NCBI RefSeq assembly: GCF_004011695.2
Contig: NC_082410.1
Span: forward strand, 1,116,001-1,180,000
DNA length: 64,000 nucleotides
DNA from: Ascochyta rabiei
Taxonomy: Eukaryota > Ascomycota > Dothideomycetes > Pleosporales > Didymellaceae
Direction: 5' to 3'
In this document: positions 53,302 through 64,000 of the stretch, one piece after another
Numbering within the stretch: the stretch's first letter is position 1
How the letters are laid out: each line of letters opens with the position of its first letter
Position numbers and translations under genes: made by a program
The notes under the pieces: generated by a model
What the model saw: only the letters and a program-made list of their open reading frames with translations
Databases searched by the model: none
Told to the model about the DNA's origin: nothing

Positions 53302-53950
53302 ATGCAACTGATGTTCAAGACAATCAGCCTTGTCGCTCTGGTCTTCTGGTTCTGCGGCTTTGTTGCTGCCCTTCCTCCCACCTCTTCCTACAACTACACC
53401 TTCGACGAGCTACGACCACAGCCCGGTTCACAAGGGTCTTTCCGACAGCCGTACTTCCGCTTCAAAATCTTCTTCCGCAAGAACACCAGCATTACAGAGA
53501 AATTCCTTCACAGTCACTGGAAGACTGTACACGCGGATCTCACCATCTCCGACCCAGACGCAGGTGTACGTCTTTTGCGTTATACACAAGTAAGTCGCAG
53601 TATCACGTAGCAAGTATCAATGCATGCTGATACGACGAAAGTTCCACCAAGATGAAGAGCATAGGAAGATGATCCAGCCTCTTATTCACGCCACCCACGG
53701 CCGACTTGCAGTATCTCCCTACGACGGTGTTGCGGAGTTCCTGACGAAGGACTACGGTACCTTCGAGAAGTTCCTCATGCAGATCTTCATCAATCCTGTT
53801 ATGGTAGCCGACCAGCAGAGCTTCGCCGATGATAGCACGGCAATGCATGTCATGGCTGGATACGACAACCTGATCTTTGGGGACGCTATCGATGCGTTGA
53901 ACGGGGCGAACGGGATCCTTCCCAGTGACCCACGTCTGGTACACACTTGA
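53302..53950 (+). CDS. EthD-domain protein with N-terminal signal sequence
   Basis: Two exons, 53302-53589 and 53642-53950 (198 aa), with a 52-nt intron (GTAAGT donor, AAAG acceptor). The fold is the dimeric alpha/beta barrel of EthD/ABM proteins: a first strand F-R-F-K-I-F-F-R, a helix with F-L-H-S-H-W-K-T-V-H, and the second strand set R-L-L-R-Y-T-Q-F-H-Q. Y-D-G-V-A-E-F and an F-A-D-D-S tail follow. Fungal relatives are often decarboxylases, cyclases or isomerases in aromatic polyketide pathways. Unusually for this family, residues 1-24 are a hydrophobic signal-like segment ending F-V-A-A-L-P, so the protein is probably secreted or in the secretory pathway. An alternative Met lies at residue 4. 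Confidence 0.85.
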
Positions 53951-54059
53951 GTTTTAGGCAGCCAGCACTGATGGGCATCACTGGTGGAAGCGCTGGTACT
54001 AGATGGCCAGAGATGCAACCCAGGAGGCTTTGAGAGGATGCCTATAACTATCTTTCCTT

Positions 54060-54614
54060 CTACGAATCTGCCAGGACCTTGTTCGCAGCCTTGATGTATA
54101 GTGTGAACAGGGTGAGTAGCCCAGCAATCCACACCATTGAACGTGCACGTGAGTTCTTGAGCGTCGTGGTTTTGATGTAAAGAACGCTGTAGAGCGCTCG
54201 CAGGCCAACGTATACTCCGGTGTAGGAATTCATCGTGACTAGTGTGATCTGGTCAGCCGCATCAGCGATAATCACACTTGCGACTCACATGTATCGAGAC
54301 CTGCGAAGTTCCCTGCCAGAACAGCGCCAATGAAGAATGGCGCATTCTCTAGCCCGTTTGCATGGGCTGCTTCTGCTCGCTCGTATTTTGCAAACACATC
54401 TTTCGGTATGTTCTTCTCGAGGTAGCCAGTGCGGCGGGGGTTTGTGTTGTCCCAAAAGCCCTTGTTGGCTTTCTTCGCTACAGAGACCTGTCGCTAGTTA
54501 GTCGACGACTGACCTGTGTTTCTATCAGTGTTCGGGACGTACGGCGTAGGCATGTGGTACAAGCGCCAAGAACCAGTACACGGGGATGCTGTAGAAGGAG
54601 TAGTTGGAAGTCAT
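54060..54614 (-). CDS. MAPEG-family membrane protein
   Basis: Three exons: 54614-54543, 54487-54289 and 54238-54060 (149 aa), with introns of 55 and 50 nt. The first helix follows M-T-S-N-Y-S-F-Y. The family motif R-A-E-A-A-H-x-N-G-L-E-N-A-P-F-F-I-G-A-V (MAPEG: E-x-A-x-x-N-x-x-E) is present in exon 2, followed by A-G-L-D-T and the Y-x-x-L-R-x-L-Y segment in exon 3. Four helices and the 149-residue length are typical. Members are glutathione transferases or peroxidases of eicosanoid metabolism in animals; many fungal ones are uncharacterised membrane proteins. It converges with the EthD gene. Confidence 0.88.
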
Positions 54615-56826
54615 GGTGTCACTTTGCGTAGGAGAGGTCCTGAGATGCACAGCAGTTCACTTGGCAAGAGCAGTTTATGTATGAACATTTGAGGTGCAGC
54701 TGAAAGAAGGTTAGTTGGGCCTACGCTGTTGCTTTCAGTTGTGATGACGTGAATGACTAATTCGGTCTGTGCGCGCAAAGTTCAGTCGCATCCTGCTAGC
54801 AGACCTCCACTTTGACGACCGCGTTGTTGTTTTATTCGATGTTCGATTTGAACCTCGCAAGCCTTACCTTGGGAAAGTAGTTGATTAGTGAACATGTGCT
54901 CGTGCGAACCGAAGCGCACAAAATCGGAGATGAAGACACGGTGTCAGGGCATTAGCTATGTTTATGATCGAGATTGTTCTAAAATCGCAAGCTTGAGCCT
55001 GATCACGGTGAAAGTCCTCGACAGGGCCTCGAAAACCCCTTTTTTGGACAGCCATATTTAAAGTCTTGATTGCTAAAAAGCTGCAGACCATATCCAAGTA
55101 TGCTGTACCTGACCAGACGGGCCTTGAGAAGATTTGCGAAGTAGAAGGAAGACCAAGAAGTAAAAGACTATGTGGAGGCAGGCATACACCCAAGAGGTGA
55201 CAGCCTCTACGCAAATTCCAAGACTTACAAGCATCTTCAGCGAGTTTCTAACAGCAATTGAAGTCTAGGTACTTGACGACTTGGGCGAGATTGCCTATCA
55301 GTATCGTGCCAGCCATGATGACTAAGCGAGACATTGGACTACACTAAGTCTTTTCTCGCTCACGTGTTTTCATCACGATGCAAACGCCAGAATAGCTCAT
55401 TACCTTTATTGAGAACAACCGTAGGTCCCTGATTGATGGTTGTATGTATATGGACCTATTGATGAAGTGAATGAACGCCTAGCTTCACCTCTCACCATCA
55501 CTTGGTCCAGTCCGACTCAAACTCACGGTTTCGTCGCCAACTCTTTACTCTACATCGACTCTGATAGAATATCGGAAATCACGGCCATCTCTGCTATATC
55601 ACCGCGATGGATGGCTGCATCACCTCATGTCGTGCTGCTCCAGATATCGAGCTTTCAACTCCTGTCACTTTGGATTGGGGATCGCACAACTCGACATTGC
55701 CTGTTCGAGACACGCATGTACCGCCAATGCTCACAACCGCTCGCCGTCGAACCGCAAGAGAAGTGCAGCTGGTACCTAAACAGGAGTAAATGTACAGGTG
55801 GAGCTGCATACCCTGGACGACGGGTATGGAAGAGAGCTGCCGGCCGCTGACTGAAGTTGAGGCTCTGGAACGTGATAGGAGAGCGAAAGAAGACGAAAAC
55901 AATGAAGTGACGAATTCTGTGAGACAGAAAGGTAGAACACAAGGACTGCCTCAGAACTTCTCAATAAAATTCAAAGCGTATGAAAAGCGAGTAGTACAAC
56001 ACGCCAAAGAGGTTTGAAGCTGAGGGTTGGAAGAAAGCGGAGAATGACAGTATATTCACAAATGGCCGATGGCTTTGTGGCCACGTCCAATGTGGTCGGG
56101 TGTAACTTGCCGGTATTGTGACATCTACTACCTTCGGTGTCCATCGAGCCAGCGCTCGATGGCAATGTCACGACACGTCTTAGGATATAAAAAATCTGTC
56201 GTACTGGATGGTTCTTCCAACAGTTCAACAAATCTGCCGAGCTACCTGTGTAGAAGCCCAGCCAACTTTCTCCTGAGAATATACCGGCTCTGCGGTGTTG
56301 GACTTGGCCTGACTCAGCCTTCGAAATTAGACCGTGTGCTACGTGGTTTCTCTATAAACGACGTGAAAAACTAGATCAGTTCTTGTGTATGACATCGATC
56401 TAGACAGGCCGTGCATAGTCTTCCACCCGTCTTTCTGAGAAGACAAATAGACCAGATCGACTTCTCATTGTGATGTTTGTGAATCACTATGGCGCCAGCC
56501 GAGAGCACAAAACATGTATGCTGCTGCTGCTTCAAGATATCCACATGTGTTTGTCGTCCACGGCGCAGCGCATCTTAACACTTGGGGCAGCGATCGAGCA
56601 TATGTGCTTTCTTGTAGTCTATGCAAGGGATACAAAGTTTATATCTCAATCTGGTAGCTATGTCTACCCAAGGTTTACCATGAGGAGCAGCACCTAGAGG
56701 CCGCCCATTGCACGGCTGCAGGACCGCTAGCGCCGCGCGCGGACCACGCCCGACGCCCGAGTGCTCCACCAAAAATTAATTTCTAGGAGCTCGAAGCTCA
56801 CGACAACCACAATCACGGCACCGGCC
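54615..56826. other. 2.2-kb intergenic region, no recognised gene
   Basis: Several short frames are open but none matches a known family. At 55607-56017 two ORFs are in the same frame, separated only by TAA at 55787; the second has a charged, protein-like composition. I could not find a normal intron that removes the stop. Confidence 0.4.
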
Positions 56827-58504
56827 ATGCTTACCGAACAGTTTGTGGCCGCCATATCTGGCTCCACGAAGCCGAACACAGGCGTCACCAAGGACCAGGG
56901 CATCTTCCTACACGAATATCAACCCTTGGCGGCCCAACGACATGTCTTCAAGAAGAGCGCGACGGCTCAGAACGGCATTGCTGTGAGCAGTACACACATC
57001 TTCGCCGCGCAAACCGAAAAGGCGATCGTGCACGTGTACAGTCGAGAGAAGGGCAACCAGGAAGCCATCGTGCCGTTTCCGGAGAGGATACACAGCATTG
57101 CGCTCGCGGCGCAAGACACAGTACTGCTGCTGGGAGCTGAAAGCGGGAGGGTGCTGGCTTGGGAGGTCAGTCGTGCCTCGAATCATGTACATAGGACGGC
57201 AGTGCTAATACATGGCCCAGATCTGCTCAGGTCGCCTCGTCTCCACATCCACTTCTCACCTCCAGCCCGTGACGTCCATGGTTGTCGATCCCTCGTCGAC
57301 CTTCTTCCTCTCTGGCTCTGCAGATGCTATGATTCACGTATGGGCACTGTCTTCGATCCTCTCGTTCTCGCCCGATACCTCTCGTTCGCCCGTGCACACT
57401 CTGTCTACGCACCGCGGACCCATCTCCTCCATCGTGTGTGGCCACAGCTCCAGCACCGCCAACATTGCAGTATCGATCTCGGGAGACAAGTCGGCAATTG
57501 TATGGGACTACCACAGCGGGCAGGCGCTTCGCACATATCTCCTGCCAGAGACACCTACAGCTGTGACGCTTGACCCCGCCGACCGAGCATGCTTCGTTGC
57601 GTACGCCGATGGCAGTCTACAGACCATAGACTTCTACGATGACATCCAGAAGACCACATCGACCGACGTCTTGCGCGATGCTTCATCTTCACACCGACCT
57701 CTACAGCCGTCACCAAAGACCAGGTTCAATGCTGATTCGCAGAAACTGGGAGGGGCTCTCAGCATCAGTCTGAGCTGGGATGGGACAACCCTTGTTTCTG
57801 GCCACACCAGCGGCAAGGTTGCTGCCTGGGACATTGCGAAGAGCAACTACCTCTCCACCTTGACCAATCTGCCAGGACCTGTATCCAACCTGGTGTTCTT
57901 GCGACCTACGGGCTTCTCAACGACCACCGAGCCCAGCTTCAAGGTCCAGACAATCGTCAAGCCCAAACAAGATGCTGGGCTGACAGGCAGCAGCAGCGGC
58001 TTGGTCCCGTCAAACTACAACCTGAGCATGCAGTTCACTGGTAGAGTGAACAGTCCGGTCGTTTCAGCTACAGAAAGGCCAGCCACAAAGACAAGCGCAT
58101 TCGCAGAGGCTCTCACGCACCCCAGTTTTCCCGCCAGTATGCTCGAAGAAAGTCTTGCGGAGCTGGAGTCTTGGGTCGCACCATCCAAGGGTAGCAACGC
58201 CCCTGTAGCCAGCGTCCCAGCACCGAGCCACAACGTCGAGGAGGATTCACCAAGCGTATCTAATGGCGCCTCCCAAGCAGAAGTACAGGAGTTGAAGAAG
58301 CAGCTCGCCAGCTTGCAGCGTATCCAGAAGGTCACGTTTTCGCAGTTGTCGGAGTTGCGCGAAGAGAAAGAATACTTTGTGAATAAAGAGAAGAAAAGAG
58401 CCGAACGCACAAAGACGAAGAACAAAGCGGGTCCCCGTAAGAGTGACAACGATGTGGAAATGAGCGACGGCGGCGACGACAATGCTTCTGACATGGAGGC
58501 GTAG
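56827..58504 (+). CDS. IPI3: Ipi3, WD40 subunit of the Rix1 pre-60S complex
   Basis: Two exons, 56827-57165 and 57221-58504 (540 aa), with a 55-nt intron having GTCAGT donor and GCCCAG acceptor that joins A-W-E to I-C-S-G. WD40 blades include L-L-G-A-E-S-G-R-V-L-A-W-E, F-L-S-G-S-A-D-A-M-I-H-V-W and I-S-G-D-K-S-A-I-V-W-D-Y, plus V-S-G-H-T-S-G-K-V-A-A-W-D. The insert between blades and the C-terminal coiled coil (L-K-K-Q-L-A-S-L-Q-R) with basic then acidic tail are typical of Ipi3. With Rix1 and Ipi1 it recruits the Mdn1/Rea1 ATPase to remodel pre-60S particles and process ITS2. Confidence 0.92.
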
Positions 58505-59319
58505 TTCAAACCATTACGATGGGACACGAGCCACGAACCGCCCATCTAAAACGGATATTGTCGATGCAAAAGAAAATTGAGGCAGTTGGCGACAGCTTCG
58601 GTTCCTTCGGCCTATCATCTGCGAACGGAAGAGCTGCAAGATTTGTACCACGTCAAGGTGTGGGACTGCGTATCGCCAAGTACTTTGCATCACTGAAGGA
58701 CGACATCGACGCTTGATACCCTGGTCGTCATTACAGACGCCTCTATTGATCTGACCTTCACCGCTCCTAGCCGGGCAATGCGAATGACTGGCGGTAGCCT
58801 TATCCACAACTTTACATGGTGAGCAGTCTGGCATCAGGCGCAGGCTTCAGACAGAAGCTTCCAAGACACGGCACGACACCCAGCTCTCAACGTCTCCGTT
58901 CACAGAGCGGGGTAAAGCTCCGTACAACTGTCGACGAGACGCGCCATGTTCAACGTCACGTTCGGAGGTGCATCAGCTGCATTGCGGGACAAACAAAGCA
59001 TCAGATGCTGCGGCGTCCTCAACAGCGACGTAGTGCTGTTGTGAAACGGCCGGCAGTGGAGTGGAACCTCGTGCGATTGCGACAAGTGGTTCGTGAGGGG
59101 AGGTGAGGAGGTTCGATGCTGTAGCACACTGCCGCAGCGATCCTTCCCGGTTTGGGCGTGGCCCCAGCAGCGGTGTGAGAACGACTGCAGCTTTGCTCCG
59201 TAGCTCGCATTACGTTTGACTCGTAGACAGTTTTGATAGCATAGCAGACGTGCGCAGAGCCCAGACCAAAGCCTCCAGACATATGAATCCAACACCACCA
59301 ACTCCACTGACTGCACTGT

Positions 59320-59375
<56 letters not shown>

Positions 59376-60676
59376 ACACACGATGAGAAAGTCGGTGAAG
59401 ACCCGCGCAGCCAACCACAAGCCCAGCCCTCCACACCACCGCGCACGTGAAGCGATTGTACCTGCGTGGATCCCCACCTCTCCGTACGTGCCTGGGCCCC
59501 GCTCTGATTTGCTTTTTCCCACACGCCCGCACACTGGGCGCCATCTCGAAGCTGATGTGCGCGCCTGCCGTTTCGATCCTGCGGCAGCAGTGCCCGGGAG
59601 CAGCGCCGGGAGCGTACTGTGTGTGGTCGCTGTGGCGGCGGGCAAACGGTTCGGAGCACGGGAGGGAGCGCATCTTAAGAGCGTTGCTATAGCATTGTGA
59701 AGCGGCTTTCTTTTTTGGGGTGGGGGGACGCTTGAGGTTTTGAGGATTCCGAGGCCTCGGTCAGTTCAGCGCGGGCATTTTCGTGGAGCATTGACATGTT
59801 CGCTGCAAAAGATGGCGTAGACGGGCTGCACATGGAATCACGCGGAAAACTGGGGATTGCGAGGTACCTCATTTTGTTTGTTTTTGTGCAGTTTCTTCTT
59901 CTATCTGATGTTTTCTTGTGCTCGTGATGTCGATACTTGATCTTGCGTGCCGAACGTGCCGAATTCGCTCACGAGCATCTTGAACCCTGCAGCGTCCCAG
60001 TCTTTCGGTACGAAGCGCCCGATCATGGCACGATGCCAATGCTTCTTGTTGGGTTTGCGCTCAAGTGGGCCCAGTGTGGATTCGCACCCGAACCGAAGGT
60101 CCGAGTAGTAGGGTTTAGAGTCGAGAAGACTGCGGATACCGAATAATGGTTGCGACGTGCGGTGGAAAGGGCAGGATAGATATGTCCAAGGGGAACGGCA
60201 TAATCAGGCGGTCGATGGTACTCCAAAAAGACAAAATCATAACGATGATGAACGCTAATGTCGGTACCCTGAGGTTGATAGTCTTTGGTGTTCGTCACGT
60301 TCGTGCGTGCATCGCAGCTTGTGTTGCAATCTGAAGCAGAGAACATTATTAGAGGATTCCGCCCAAAAGTTTGATTTGTAGATGATGCCAGGAGGAAGAA
60401 ATGTATGCCGCGGTATGGTCAAAAGTCATGGTACCTAGCAGTACCGCCGCTTTTGCATATGCAAGAGTAGAGTAACAGAGTAATGTTCCGAGAAATGATT
60501 AACAATGGTATCGTTGGTCGTGCGTCGTCGTGAGTGTTAAAGCAATGCGGATGGTAATGCAGGTAGCAAACGAAAGCAGTCGCATACTCGATGAACGCCG
60601 ACGCTAGTAGTCGCTAAAATGTCGGAAGAAACCTCCAGGAGAGCAAAGATGTGTACAAAGCTTGCAGGAAAGTCGG
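58505..60676. other. 2.2-kb convergent intergenic region
   Basis: Between the 3' ends of IPI3 (+) and the otubain gene (-). Contains the CA microsatellite below. Long reverse frames here arise from reading through that microsatellite. No gene seen. Confidence 0.55.
59321..59381. repeat. (CA)n microsatellite with one TA interruption
   Basis: About 30 CA dinucleotides, interrupted by CATACA near 59370. Confidence 0.97.
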
Positions 60677-62703
60677 CTAGGATGGATGCTTGTGGCGACC
60701 TCTATTGCCGGTCGCATATTCTCCGTCCGGGCACCACTCCTCAGGTTGGAATTCTGGATTCATAAAATGCGCCGTGTTGTAATGCGAGCTGGAAGTCGTT
60801 AGGTCAGTAACACCGTGGACGGCGAACAATACGTACTTGCGAAATATCGAGGTCTGAAAAGGTTGCGCTTGACTTGAAAAGCCAAAATTTGGCTCCAACT
60901 CGTACATGGATGGCCTGAAAGGTCCGCCTCTTTCCACAGCAAGGGGTGCACTTCTCTCAATACTGACAGGAGGTGCGGGCGGCGGTGCAGGGTGCATCGG
61001 GAGCGTGATTGGCGGCTGGTCGAGCTGGATGCTGTGGTGACGCGGTGCATTGTACTGGTTTGCTTGACTGCTGGGGATCGGTGTAACAAAGTCCAGGGAG
61101 CTCGTGATAGGAGGTGCAGACATGGAGGCGCTTGGGAAGGGTTGAACGGGTGTGACTTGAGGCTGCGAGGCGGAACTCGGGTTGCAGTCATACGAGAGTG
61201 AAGCCCAGCCTCCGAGGCCTGGGCGGCCCATACCTGGAAGCATGCTCATGACGTCGCCGAAGTTGGAGGCCTGGGGCAAGAACTCGTCTGCGAAGTTGGT
61301 AAAGTTGACTTGAAGTGGGGGTTGCGGCACAACAGTCTGGTGGTGGATTGGCGAAGGGACATCCTCGGCCTTGTAGAGGATGTCGTAGTGGCCACTGTGC
61401 GTACGAGGTTAGCTGGGATCGGTTGACTTGCGGTGGAAACCTACGGCCTGTAGAGCAGCCTCAGCATGGGAGCATGGATGGGATCCGAGGGTTCTGCGTA
61501 GTAGCTGCGGTTGATCTCCTCGCCGGGGGAGCGGTCAAGATACCAGACCTCGAGACCGAAGCCAGCAGGCTTGACGAGGGCGTCTGCAAGCGCAGCCACG
61601 CCAATGTTGTCGGCCTCGCACTGCGCTGGCTCGATGTTGTTGGCGCAGTAAGCCTTGACATCGCCCATGGGGACGAAGTGTCTAAAGTCATCTGCATGGG
61701 ACTGGACCCAGGCGCTGGCCAGGAGCTGCCATGGTCAGCAAGGGAGGGTGAAGCAAGGCGCCAGACCGGACTTGCCTTGAAGTAGGTGATGATGGCCATG
61801 GAGATGCCCATGTCGTTGAAGGAGTGGAGCAGGATGTCGGCAGCACCGCCATCCATGGCATGCACAGAGGTGGCCAGCTTGCGCAGCAGCTCAAAGGCCT
61901 CATCAGCAAAGTCGATCCAGATGTCGCGCGAGTAGCCAATGTGCTCGAGCAGGTTGCCCATGGAGTTCAGACGAGCCTCTTCGTCGTCGATTCTCTCAGC
62001 GCTCCCCACGCGCAGCAAAGCCTCAAAGTAGGTAAAGGCAATGGCTGGGCCAGGTTAGTGGAAACAAGCAGCACGAGGACGCGATGCAACTGACCTCGCC
62101 ATCCGCAGTGGCCGTCGCCGCGACAGGTGCGGAAGTAGGCATACTTGCCGGGCAGGGCGGCCGTCTTGATTCTGTAGACAGGATCGGCGTTGGCATACTG
62201 TGTGGTGATGGCAGCGCTGCTCTGGCGCTCGCCGACCAGCGGACCCTGGGCGCGGTCAGTTTGCCGGATGCAGTCAGCGCGTGTGCGGCGGAAGCGGGAC
62301 TTACAGTGGCCTCGGGCTCATATTCGCTCGACAGCTTCTGCATGTAGGCATGCTCCTCTTCGGCGGTCATGAACGCGGGGTCCGCCATGCTGAACGTGGA
62401 GGTGCGGCCGTGCTGGTGCTGGTGCTGGTGCTGGTGCTGGTGCTGGCCAGTGTGTTGGTGCTGGTGCTGGCCAGTGTGTTGGTGGTTAAAGGCGGGAGGG
62501 AGGACCGGGGCGCGGATTGGTAGCGGCCGACCGAACGTCAAGCCCGAGTGGACCGCGCTCCCATAGGCGCTCTGTGCGTGAACTCCATAGTGGCCGCCGT
62601 GCTGGACGTGGCCTTGACCGTGACCGTGACCGTGACCGTGACCGTGGCCAAGACCAAGACCATGTGGGTGGAAGCCGCCCGTCATCACCGACGGCCGACT
62701 CAT
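60677..62703 (-). CDS. Otubain-type deubiquitinase with His-rich N-terminus
   Basis: Six exons: 62703-62305, 62245-62095, 62044-61776, 61725-61445, 61394-60837 and 60788-60677 (589 aa). The peptidase C65 core has Y-F-R-T-C-R-G-D-G-H-C-G-W-R with catalytic Cys180 and Asp177, and the catalytic His369 in P-G-H-Y-D-I-L-Y. Helices between (A-F-T-Y-F-E-A-L-L, F-A-D-E-A-F-E-L-L) match OTUB1. Otubains cleave Lys48-linked ubiquitin chains or inhibit E2 enzymes. Oddities: His179 replaces the usual Asn before the catalytic Cys. The first 110 residues hold G-H and Q-H repeats. A roughly 190-residue Pro/Ser-rich tail follows the catalytic domain. The third intron has a GC donor (AAG|GCAAGT). Animal OTUB1 is about 271 aa, so this is a much extended version. 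Confidence 0.9.
61726..61775 (-). other. GC-AG intron in the otubain gene
   Basis: A 50-nt intron with the canonical GC-type donor AAG|GCAAGT, CTGAC branch and GGCAG acceptor. It joins I-T-Y-F-K to L-L-A-S-A-W in phase 0. Confidence 0.8.
62408..62480 (-). repeat. Coding CAGCAC (Gln-His) repeat in the otubain gene
   Basis: Hexanucleotide CAGCAC read on the minus strand, in two blocks separated by T-G-Q-H; encodes Gln-His dipeptides. Confidence 0.9.
62612..62660 (-). repeat. Coding GGTCAC (Gly-His) repeat in the otubain gene
   Basis: About five copies of GGTCAC/GGCCAC near the start of the protein, encoding Gly-His. Confidence 0.9.
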
Positions 62704-62874
62704 GAAGGACTGGTGGCGGCGACGAGGAGGAGGAGAGTGGGTCGTGTTCTGGCGGTGCTGTGCGCTCCCCCTCTGCGAGCGTGCGGAATAGCGCTGGGGC
62801 GGCGACGGTGGGCGGCGTGACTGGCGTCGAGGGCGGGCAATCGGATGGTGGATTCCACGACAGGTTCGGCAGCA

Positions 62875-62922
62875 GGCAGAGGCAAAGGCAGAGGCAAAGG
62901 CAGAGGCAAAGGCAGAGGCAAA
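62875..62922. repeat. (GGCAAAGGCAGA)n array
   Basis: About four 12-bp units, related in sequence to the GGCAGA array at 20154-20216. Confidence 0.93.
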
Positions 62923-63487
62923 CCCGGCAGCCGTCGTTCACGAGCTCCCTGGAGCAGAGGGCGGCCGTGTCTTTTAGTAGGGGCAGAGAAGCGCGGCAGT
63001 GGGCGGGAAGCTGTGTCGTTGCTGTGATACGGACCGGCTTCCAGGGGCACGCCGTATATGAGAGAGACAAGAGTGCTCTTGGCCGCGTGCCGGTGGAATT
63101 CACTCTGCCAGGTACAAGAGCGCTCTGCAACACATTGGCTCCTCGCGGATGGAAACGGCGGCTCTGTGTTGCACCAGCAGCCTGGACGACGGGCAGAAGC
63201 ACAGTATCGATCTCGTTAGTGCTAGGGCCGCCTCATGCACATCGAGCGATGGGGCTGCTTCAAGTGAAACCGGAGGGAGCAGAGGGCGAGCGTGACGGCG
63301 TACAAGAGGGAGGGAATTCCTGCCTTCAAGGGCGGCGCCCACAATCAGCGCCTGGGGACCTGGAGACCTCGAGCAAAAGAAAAGCAGCCATGGCCGCCTT
63401 GGACGACGCACTGCCAGCATCACGCAACGTCTGCTCGCCGGCAGCTGCACACGACCCTCCAGCGGGGCCCTGCCATGCCATGCCATG

Positions 63488-63546
63488 CCAGAGCTTCGAG
63501 CTTCGAGCTTCGAGCTTCGAGCTTCCAGCTTCCAGCTTCCAGCTTC
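63488..63546. repeat. 7-bp GAGCTTC/CAGCTTC array
   Basis: Four GAGCTTC copies then four CAGCTTC copies, a tandem array whose halves differ by one base per unit. Confidence 0.93.
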
Positions 63547-64000
63547 CTCTAGCACTGCTCACACGCACAGTCGAGGCAAAGGAAATTGGCCTGCCTCTCC
63601 GATCATGTCAAGCTGGATCGCCATCGACGGCCGCTCCACAGTCTCACTGAACGGGCCTCCTCACGAGATTGAACAGTAGCATTCTGGCAGCGCCGCTCCA
63701 CGCTTAGCACGGCCGAGCGTGAGGCTGGTCGTGCATGCAGCAAAGGGGAACAAGATCAGTAGCGGCGCTGTGTTACGTGGTGGAATGCAGTCGTCGAGCC
63801 ATCATAGAGCCATGCTACCCCTGTCGTGTCGAGGAAAAAGTGATTTCTCACAGCGTCTCACACACGCCCAGACCTGATGACCGCGCGTTGGAGGGCTCCT
63901 GTCACGGAGCCCGCCTGCAGAGCATCATTCGCTCGCAGCAATGTGGCGTCGAAGCTGCAGGAAAAAAGAACTGTCCCACCCGCGATATCCTGTCGTTTAC

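Larger units (their letters stand above)
62704..64000. other. Upstream flank of the otubain gene, no gene seen
   Basis: Includes a GGCAAAGGCAGA array at 62875-62922 and a GAGCTTC/CAGCTTC array at 63488-63546. Open frames of up to 296 codons here are repeat- and GC-driven. No motif recognised. Confidence 0.5.

Noticed and set aside
55607..56017. Two-exon gene across TAA 55787
   Set aside because: The only intron that removes the stop would be about 26 nt, too short, and no family is recognised.
58900..59673. Reverse ORFs of 208-257 codons
   Set aside because: Held open by the CA microsatellite; flanks have random composition and no motif.
62760..63650. 296-codon forward ORF opposite the otubain promoter
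   Set aside because: Runs through two tandem arrays and has no recognisable domain.

Overview
The window is nuclear DNA of a filamentous ascomycete (Pezizomycotina). A Dothideomycete is my best guess, but the sequence alone does not prove it. The evidence is short spliceosomal introns (46-59 nt in most genes) with CTAAC/CTGAC-type branch sites, and fungal proteins such as a BimC kinesin, Ipi3, Nnf1 and an AA9 polysaccharide monooxygenase. There are no operons, no bacterial-type ribosome binding sites and no convincing tRNA, rRNA or CRISPR. Gene models below were built by hand from open frames, splice signals and protein-family knowledge; every spliced model closes in frame except the AA9 gene.

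Region 1 (about 1-6.7 kb) looks accessory. It holds an intronless secreted protein with a PD-(D/E)xK nuclease-like signature and a repetitive tail. Next come a fragment of a rhodopsin-like (Pth11-type) membrane protein and the stop-riddled 3' end of a NACHT-WD40 NLR-type gene whose two Trp-to-stop changes fit repeat-induced point mutation. Last is a DUF3176-like membrane protein bracketed by imperfect direct repeats of about 105 bp.

Region 2 (6.7-20 kb) is conserved core: kinesin-5 (-) divergent from a PHAF1/UPF0183 gene (+), mitochondrial isoleucyl-tRNA synthetase (+), and a five-exon class I cyclic nucleotide phosphodiesterase (-).

Region 3 (20-31 kb) mixes satellite arrays with secretory and cell-surface genes: a PF04185 acid phosphatase (-) divergent from an N-terminally anchored multicopper oxidase (+), then a 12-unit minisatellite directly upstream of a family 2 polysaccharide synthase-like glycosyltransferase (+).

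Region 4 (31-46 kb) has an EGF-domain single-pass membrane protein (-), about 7 kb with almost no credible genes but many short tandem repeats, a small conserved-looking protein, the kinetochore subunit Nnf1 (+), an AA9 LPMO with an apparent reading-frame break, and a LaeA-like SAM methyltransferase (-).

Region 5 (46-64 kb) has a large unrecognised membrane protein (-), a two-domain chromate transporter (-), a secreted beta-trefoil-like protein (+), an EthD-domain protein with a signal peptide (+), a MAPEG membrane protein (-), the rRNA-processing factor Ipi3 (+), and an otubain-type deubiquitinase (-) with a His/Gln- and His/Gly-rich N-terminus.

The genes do not form one obvious pathway. 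Functionally the window combines housekeeping genes (mitosis, ribosome biogenesis, mitochondrial translation, ubiquitin and cAMP signalling) with secreted enzymes for plant biomass or the host interface. The most unusual parts are the 1-6.7 kb accessory segment and the in-frame or near-frame satellites in and beside genes.
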